A DNA stretch of 10,019 nucleotides. Origin: Bryobacteraceae bacterium (GTDB taxonomy: Bacteria; Acidobacteriota; Terriglobia; Bryobacterales; Bryobacteraceae). The stretch spans positions 1 through 10,019 of the forward strand of contig JACMLA010000836.1 in assembly GCA_014379815.1 (NCBI GenBank), read 5' to 3'. Made by a program: the position numbers and the translations under genes. Positions within the stretch are counted from its first letter, which is position 1. The number at the start of each line of letters is the position of its first letter. Shown piece after piece: positions 6,178-10,019 of the stretch. A model generated the notes under the pieces. That model was not told the DNA's origin. It searched no databases and worked only from the letters and a program-made list of their open reading frames with translations.

Positions 6178-8121
6178 ATGCGTCTTCAAACTCTGTATGT
6201 CCTTCTAATGGCCGCAGCAACTGCCGCTGCACAGAACGCGACCGCGCCAGGTCAGTTCGTTGTGGAGCATCCCACACTCCTGAATCTCGGCTTTGAGTGG
6301 CCTGTTCAGGGGGATGCCAATCGAAATGCCACGGTTGCGGTGCAGTTTCGGGCCGCGGGTGAGACTGCGTGGCGAAATGCTTTGCCGCTTGTGCGGATTG
6401 GCGGCGAGAACATCTTCCGGCGCCGCGAAAATCTCGACTACACCGTGCCAGACGGCTTCGCCGGTAGCATTTTGAATCTGCAACCAGGCACTGAGTATGA
6501 GTGTCAGTTTCGCCTCAGTGACCCGGAAGGTGTGAAGGGAGAAGCACAGCACGTTGTAAAGGTCAGGACCAGAAGCGAGCCCAAGCCGTTTGCCGGCGGC
6601 CGGACTCTCCACGTATACGCTCCCGATTACAAAGGCGAACGTATCGAGCCAAGTTTCACGGGACTTCTTCAGGCGTATTACGGCGCGGGTCTCGGCGACT
6701 GGAGTGTCGTGTGGGAGCGGCGCGCGCAGCCAGGCGACACCATTCTGGTGCATGCAGGGCTATACAAACCACAACGGCTGAACTATGTGGACCCCATGAT
6801 GGCACCCTTCGATGGATCGATGTCTCTGACGCTGAAAGGCACCGTTGAAAAGCCAATTACGATCAAAGCGGCGGGCGATGGCGAAGTTGTTTTCGATGGC
6901 GATGGCAATCACAAGCTCTTCGATGTGATGGCTGCCACTCACCACATCTTCGACGGCCTAACTATCAGAAATACGGATGTAGGCTTTATGGCGGGCCAGA
7001 AAGAAGTACTTGGAGCCGTTGGGTTGACCGTCACGAACTGCCGGTTCGAGCAGATCGGTTTTGGAGTATGGACCGAATACGCGGGCTCCAGCGACTTCTA
7101 TATAGCGCACAATCTGTTCCTTGGGCGGGAAGACCGGATGCGCCTCATTGGATGGACGGGACCTCTGTGGGCAACCGCCGGGCCGTACGGCTCACACGAG
7201 TTGAAGAGCTATTACGCCGTAAAGGTCTATGGCCCAGGCCACGTGATCGCCCACAATGCCATAGCTTACTTCCACGACGGCATTGCAATCTCGACATATG
7301 GAACTCCGGAGAAAGACCCGGAGCGCCGTGCCTCAGCCATCGATATCTACAACAACGATATGCACATGTTCAACGATGACTTTGTGGAAACCGATGGTGG
7401 TGTTCACAATGTCCGCGTCTTCAATAATCGTGGGATCAATGCGGCACATGGTGGCTATAGTTCTCAGCCGGTGTTCGGCGGGCCGGTCTACTTCTATCGC
7501 AACATCCTGTATCACGTACCTTCCGGAGTTGCGTTCAAGTTCTCTGCCAAACCCGCGGGTTTGTTTGTGTACCACAACACGATCATTGGAGAGCAAGTAA
7601 CTGGCGATCCCTCGGCAAATATGCACTTCTACAACAATCTGTTCCTTGGCCGGGATACGCCGGATCGTGGCATTATGACATGGGCTAACGCAACGCCTGT
7701 TTATGGTTCTGACTATAACGGCTTTCGTCCTAATAAGGGAGTTACAAATCAGTATTCGTGGCTGGCTCCTGCTGCGGGCAAGACGATGTATGAGGCAACG
7801 ACTGAAGACTGGAGGCGCTTCCGGACACTTGCCGACCTGCGTGCCGCAACCGGGCAGGAAGCCCATGGCATCGAAGTAGACTTCGATGTTTTCGAACGGA
7901 TGACACCGCCGGACCCTTCAAAGCGTCACGCTGTGTATCATTCGACGGATCTGGCCTTTCAGCTAAAACCGAACAGCAAAGCCGTAGATGCAGGTGTCGC
8001 GATACCGACCATCAACGATGGATTCCAGGGCGCTGCGCCTGACCTTGGAGCGCTGGAAACAGGGGCTGCGCCGATCAAGTATGGTCCAGCCTGGCTGACC
8101 TGGCAACCTTTCTACAGGTAG
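6178..8121 (+). CDS. exported right-handed parallel beta-helix protein with FN3-like N-terminal region
   Basis: This is a 647-residue secreted protein with a pectate-lyase-type fold. MRLQTLYVLLMAAATAAAQ is a clear signal peptide. About residues 30-132 look fibronectin-III-like (NLGFEWPVQGDANRNATVAV; LQPGTEYECQFRLSDPEGV). The helix begins near PGDTILVHAGLY (185-196) and runs to about 495, with repeated coils such as HHIFDGLTIRNTDVGF, VTNCRFEQIGFGV, FYIAHNLFLG, HVIAHNAIAYFHDGI, AIDIYNNDMHMFNDDFVE and FVYHNTIIG. The acidic patch DMHMFNDDFVETDGG (394-408) is a possible calcium or substrate site (inference). The tail, from about 590, resembles the ends of similar proteins (DAGVAIPTINDGFQG, PDLGALE). 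Polysaccharide lyase or hydrolase activity is plausible but no catalytic residues can be named with confidence. ATG 6178 is chosen over TTG 6166 because of the signal peptide and the overlapping TATAAT; GGGGA at 6157-6161 would favour the TTG. A TonB receptor gene follows by 90 bases. Confidence 0.85.
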   Translation: MRLQTLYVLLMAAATAAAQNATAPGQFVVEHPTLLNLGFEWPVQGDANRNATVAVQFRAAGETAWRNALPLVRIGGENIFRRRENLDYTVPDGFAGSILNLQPGTEYECQFRLSDPEGVKGEAQHVVKVRTRSEPKPFAGGRTLHVYAPDYKGERIEPSFTGLLQAYYGAGLGDWSVVWERRAQPGDTILVHAGLYKPQRLNYVDPMMAPFDGSMSLTLKGTVEKPITIKAAGDGEVVFDGDGNHKLFDVMAATHHIFDGLTIRNTDVGFMAGQKEVLGAVGLTVTNCRFEQIGFGVWTEYAGSSDFYIAHNLFLGREDRMRLIGWTGPLWATAGPYGSHELKSYYAVKVYGPGHVIAHNAIAYFHDGIAISTYGTPEKDPERRASAIDIYNNDMHMFNDDFVETDGGVHNVRVFNNRGINAAHGGYSSQPVFGGPVYFYRNILYHVPSGVAFKFSAKPAGLFVYHNTIIGEQVTGDPSANMHFYNNLFLGRDTPDRGIMTWANATPVYGSDYNGFRPNKGVTNQYSWLAPAAGKTMYEATTEDWRRFRTLADLRAATGQEAHGIEVDFDVFERMTPPDPSKRHAVYHSTDLAFQLKPNSKAVDAGVAIPTINDGFQGAAPDLGALETGAAPIKYGPAWLTWQPFYR

Positions 8122-8130
8122 GGATTTTAA

Positions 8131-8157
8131 TTGGCCGGATAGAAAGTTTGATATAGT
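8131..8157 (+). promoter_or_regulatory. possible weak promoter before the second receptor
   Basis: TTGGCC (8131-8136) and TATAGT (8152-8157) resemble -35 and -10 hexamers, but the 15-base spacing is short. The 90-base gap from the beta-helix gene shows no terminator hairpin, so read-through from that gene is equally possible. Confidence 0.25.
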
Positions 8158-8200
8158 CATTTCCCAAATGCGGTGGAGCGACCTACATGCTCTCTCGCCT

Positions 8201-8204
8201 GGAG
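8201..8204 (+). promoter_or_regulatory. Shine-Dalgarno deciding the TTG start of the second receptor
   Basis: GGAG, within TGGAGTG, lies 7 bases before TTG 8212. It supports TTG over the in-frame GTG at 8173, which has no such site and would add a 13-residue polar extension before the signal peptide. Confidence 0.6.
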
Positions 8205-8211
8205 TGATGCC

Positions 8212-10019
8212 TTGTTGCTTCGACTGTTCTTGTCCGTTGCTCTGGTCGCCGGATCGTTGTGGGCGCAGACAACCACCGGCCTGATATTTGGGACCGTAAC
8301 CGATTCGAGCGGTGCGGCGATCCCGAACGCACGGGTTTCTGCCGTCAATACAGGAACACAATCGCGGACGGTTGCAGCTACCAATGAGCAAGGTGGATAC
8401 GTCTTTCCCGCGCTGTTCCCGGGCGTCTACAACGTGGAAGTAGAGGCACCAAGCTTTCGTAAACACTCTCGAAATTCCGTACAGATTGAAGTCAACCAAC
8501 GTGCACTTGTCGACGTTCAGCTTGAGGTCGGCAACTTAGCGGAAACAGTAGACGTATCGGCAGATGCGACGAGCGTGGACACGTTTTCCTCCACCATCAA
8601 AGAGGTCGTCGACTCGCAGAGAATTGTGGATCTTCCGCTGAACGGGCGAAATGCGCTGCAACTGCAGGCCTTGCTTCCAGGCTCTATTCAGATCCAATCA
8701 GGTCAGGCTGCTTCTCTGATTGCTTTGAACACCAGTATGTCGTTCGCGATTAATGGCACTCGTGGCAATGCCTCCAGCTACATGCTGGACGGCGGCCTGA
8801 ACATGGACATGTATAACAACCTCGCCACTGCTTTCCCTAACCCCGATGCTCTGCAGGAGTTCAGCATCCTGCAGAACAACTACAGTGCGGCGTACGGGCG
8901 TAACGCGGGCGCGGTGATTAACATGGTGACCAAGTCGGGAACAAATCAGTATCACGGAACGGTATACGAGTTCTTTCGCAATACACATCTGAACACGAGG
9001 AACTTTTTTGCGGCCGAACGGGCTCCTCTCCACCGGAATCAGTTCGGAGCTACGACCGGAGGTCCGGTACGCTTGCCTTACTACAACGGCCGGGACAGAT
9101 CGTTCTTCTTCTTTAGTTTCGAAGGTGCGAGGGAAAGCAGTGCACGCACCAGCTCCGGCACAATTCTCCCGACGGCTCTGGAACGACGGGGCGACTTCTC
9201 GCAGTCGCGAGTTGGCAACGGCCGGCCCGTTATGGTGGCTGACCCGGCGACGGTAACAGCCCAGAATCCTCTAGGGGTTCCTTTCCCGAATAGCGTGATT
9301 CCGCCGAACCGTCTCGATCCCGTCGCAGTGCGTTTTGCGGAAGCCTTTCTTCCGCTTCCTAACTTGCCCGGTAATTCCTTTGGGTATAACCTCTCCATTC
9401 CACAGACGGATAATCAGGGCGTTGCCAAGTTTGACCAGATGATCGGGGATAAGCACCGCTTCAGCCTGCGGTACTTTTTCGATGATTACTTCAGGCTGAA
9501 CAACGACGGGCTTCTGGATTTTAACTCGCAGTTTAACTGGGCAACACACAACGCAACGATTAACGATACCCACACCTTCAGTCCCAACGTGACCAACGTT
9601 GCCACGATTACTTTCAATCGCAATACCTTCATCCGGAGTCCCCTGCCGACTCCATCCGGAGCATCTTCGTGGGCGGAACTGGGCTGCCGCTCCTGTCCGC
9701 AACTCGCGCCTGCCGGTGTACCTGAGCACTGGAACGTGGCAATTAACAATGGCTTTAACGTACGTTCCAGCACCGCGTTCTTCAGCTACATGCAGAACTG
9801 GCAGGGGATCGATAATCTGAGCATCGTAAAAGATCAGCATCTGATTTCGGTTGGAGGCGAGATCTCGAGGTCCCGCAGGAATGGCCGTGAATTCTTTAAC
9901 GCTGCTCCTGTTTTCACTTTCAACGGACAACGGAGTGGAGCTTCGGGTTACGGGTATGCCGACTTCTTCCTGGGTGTGCCGGTTTCGGTCCAGCAAAACA
10001 CGCCGTTGCGCAGTTATCC
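8212..10019 (+). CDS. Oar-like TonB-dependent receptor with carboxypeptidase-regulatory-like domain, 3'-truncated by window edge
   Basis: This outer-membrane receptor has 602 complete codons visible and no stop before the window ends. From TTG 8212 it reads a signal peptide MLLRLFLSVALVAGSLWAQ (1-19). A carboxypeptidase-regulatory-like domain covers about 20-107 (GTVTDSSGAAIPNARV, TNEQGGYVFPALFPGVYNVEVEAPSF). A plug domain starts near 108 (NLAETVDVSAD) with LPLNGRN at 141-147, INGTRGNASSYMLDGG, NNYSAAYGRNAGAVIN and SGTNQYHG at 242-249. The start of the beta-barrel follows (RNQFGATTGGPV, RSFFFFSFEGARE, DKHRFSLRYFFDD). This order is typical of the acidobacterial Oar-like family. It belongs to the same family as the left-hand receptor but the two are clearly diverged. 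The ligand is unknown. A beta-helix protein gene lies 90 bases upstream on the same strand, so a carbohydrate or its degradation product is a reasonable guess. An in-frame TGA at 8149-8151 bounds the start upstream. Confidence 0.93.
   Translation, partial: MLLRLFLSVALVAGSLWAQTTTGLIFGTVTDSSGAAIPNARVSAVNTGTQSRTVAATNEQGGYVFPALFPGVYNVEVEAPSFRKHSRNSVQIEVNQRALVDVQLEVGNLAETVDVSADATSVDTFSSTIKEVVDSQRIVDLPLNGRNALQLQALLPGSIQIQSGQAASLIALNTSMSFAINGTRGNASSYMLDGGLNMDMYNNLATAFPNPDALQEFSILQNNYSAAYGRNAGAVINMVTKSGTNQYHGTVYEFFRNTHLNTRNFFAAERAPLHRNQFGATTGGPVRLPYYNGRDRSFFFFSFEGARESSARTSSGTILPTALERRGDFSQSRVGNGRPVMVADPATVTAQNPLGVPFPNSVIPPNRLDPVAVRFAEAFLPLPNLPGNSFGYNLSIPQTDNQGVAKFDQMIGDKHRFSLRYFFDDYFRLNNDGLLDFNSQFNWATHNATINDTHTFSPNVTNVATITFNRNTFIRSPLPTPSGASSWAELGCRSCPQLAPAGVPEHWNVAINNGFNVRSSTAFFSYMQNWQGIDNLSIVKDQHLISVGGEISRSRRNGREFFNAAPVFTFNGQRSGASGYGYADFFLGVPVSVQQNTPLRSY

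Noticed and set aside
7333..7866. 177-codon minus-strand open frame inside the beta-helix gene
   Set aside because: Antisense to a well-supported gene with recognisable repeats; no start signal or domain of its own.
6163..8136. TAATTGGCC occurring at 6163-6171 and 8128-8136, both upstream of plus-strand genes
   Set aside because: A repeated 9-mer is expected by chance in 10 kb, and its distance to the start codon differs greatly between the two sites.
7963..8499. 178-codon minus-strand open frame spanning the gap before the second receptor
   Set aside because: It overlaps the ends of two convincing plus-strand genes and its translation has no domain-like features.
173..8949. The two TonB receptors as arms of a recent duplication
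   Set aside because: Apart from short motif-encoding stretches such as the NQYHG codons, the DNA and proteins are clearly diverged, so they are ordinary members of a large family rather than a recent repeat.
9271..9996. 241-codon open frame on the minus strand inside the second receptor
   Set aside because: It lies wholly antisense to a clearly coding receptor frame, its translation shows no recognisable domain or signal, and long shadow frames are expected at this GC content.

Overview
The window looks like chromosomal DNA of an acidobacterium, probably of the Bryobacterales/Solibacter type. This is inferred from the gene content: two Oar-like TonB-dependent receptors (one with a visible carboxypeptidase-regulatory-like N-terminal domain), a PEP-CTERM exported protein, moderately high GC, and frequent TTG starts. 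No rRNA, tRNA, CRISPR array, insertion sequence or phage gene was found. All six genes encode proteins with export signals or of an outer-membrane class, so the window is devoted to the cell envelope and secretion.

Layout. Positions 2-2602 (+) hold the 3' part of an Oar-like TonB-dependent receptor whose N-terminus lies before the window. Its stop codon directly abuts the ATG of an exported nucleotide pyrophosphatase/phosphodiesterase-like enzyme (2603-3832, +), so the two very likely form one transcription unit. A 137-base convergent gap with an imperfect hairpin follows. On the minus strand, 3970-5265 encodes an exported fusion of two DUF1259 (LppY/LpqO) repeats with a low-molecular-weight protein tyrosine phosphatase-like domain in which the P-loop arginine is lysine. 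Upstream of it on the same strand is a PEP-CTERM protein (5366-6055), separated by a perfect 14-bp terminator hairpin. Across a divergent promoter region, 6178-8121 (+) encodes an exported right-handed parallel beta-helix protein with an FN3-like N-terminal region. It is followed 90 bases later by a second Oar-like receptor (8212 to the window end, +), which starts at a TTG behind a GGAG Shine-Dalgarno and is cut off at the right edge.

How they may work together (inference). Each receptor has a same-strand neighbour that could act on its ligand: a metal-dependent phosphodiesterase after the left one, and a beta-helix protein of the polysaccharide-lyase type before the right one. This resembles ligand-specific uptake modules. 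The DUF1259-phosphatase fusion and the PEP-CTERM protein are separate units, because a strong terminator lies between them. No intergenic gap exceeds 140 bases.

The item most worth following up is the DUF1259-DUF1259-phosphatase-like fusion: a phosphatase-type domain that appears to be exported and carries CX5K in place of CX5R. I did not find a clearly new multi-gene system.
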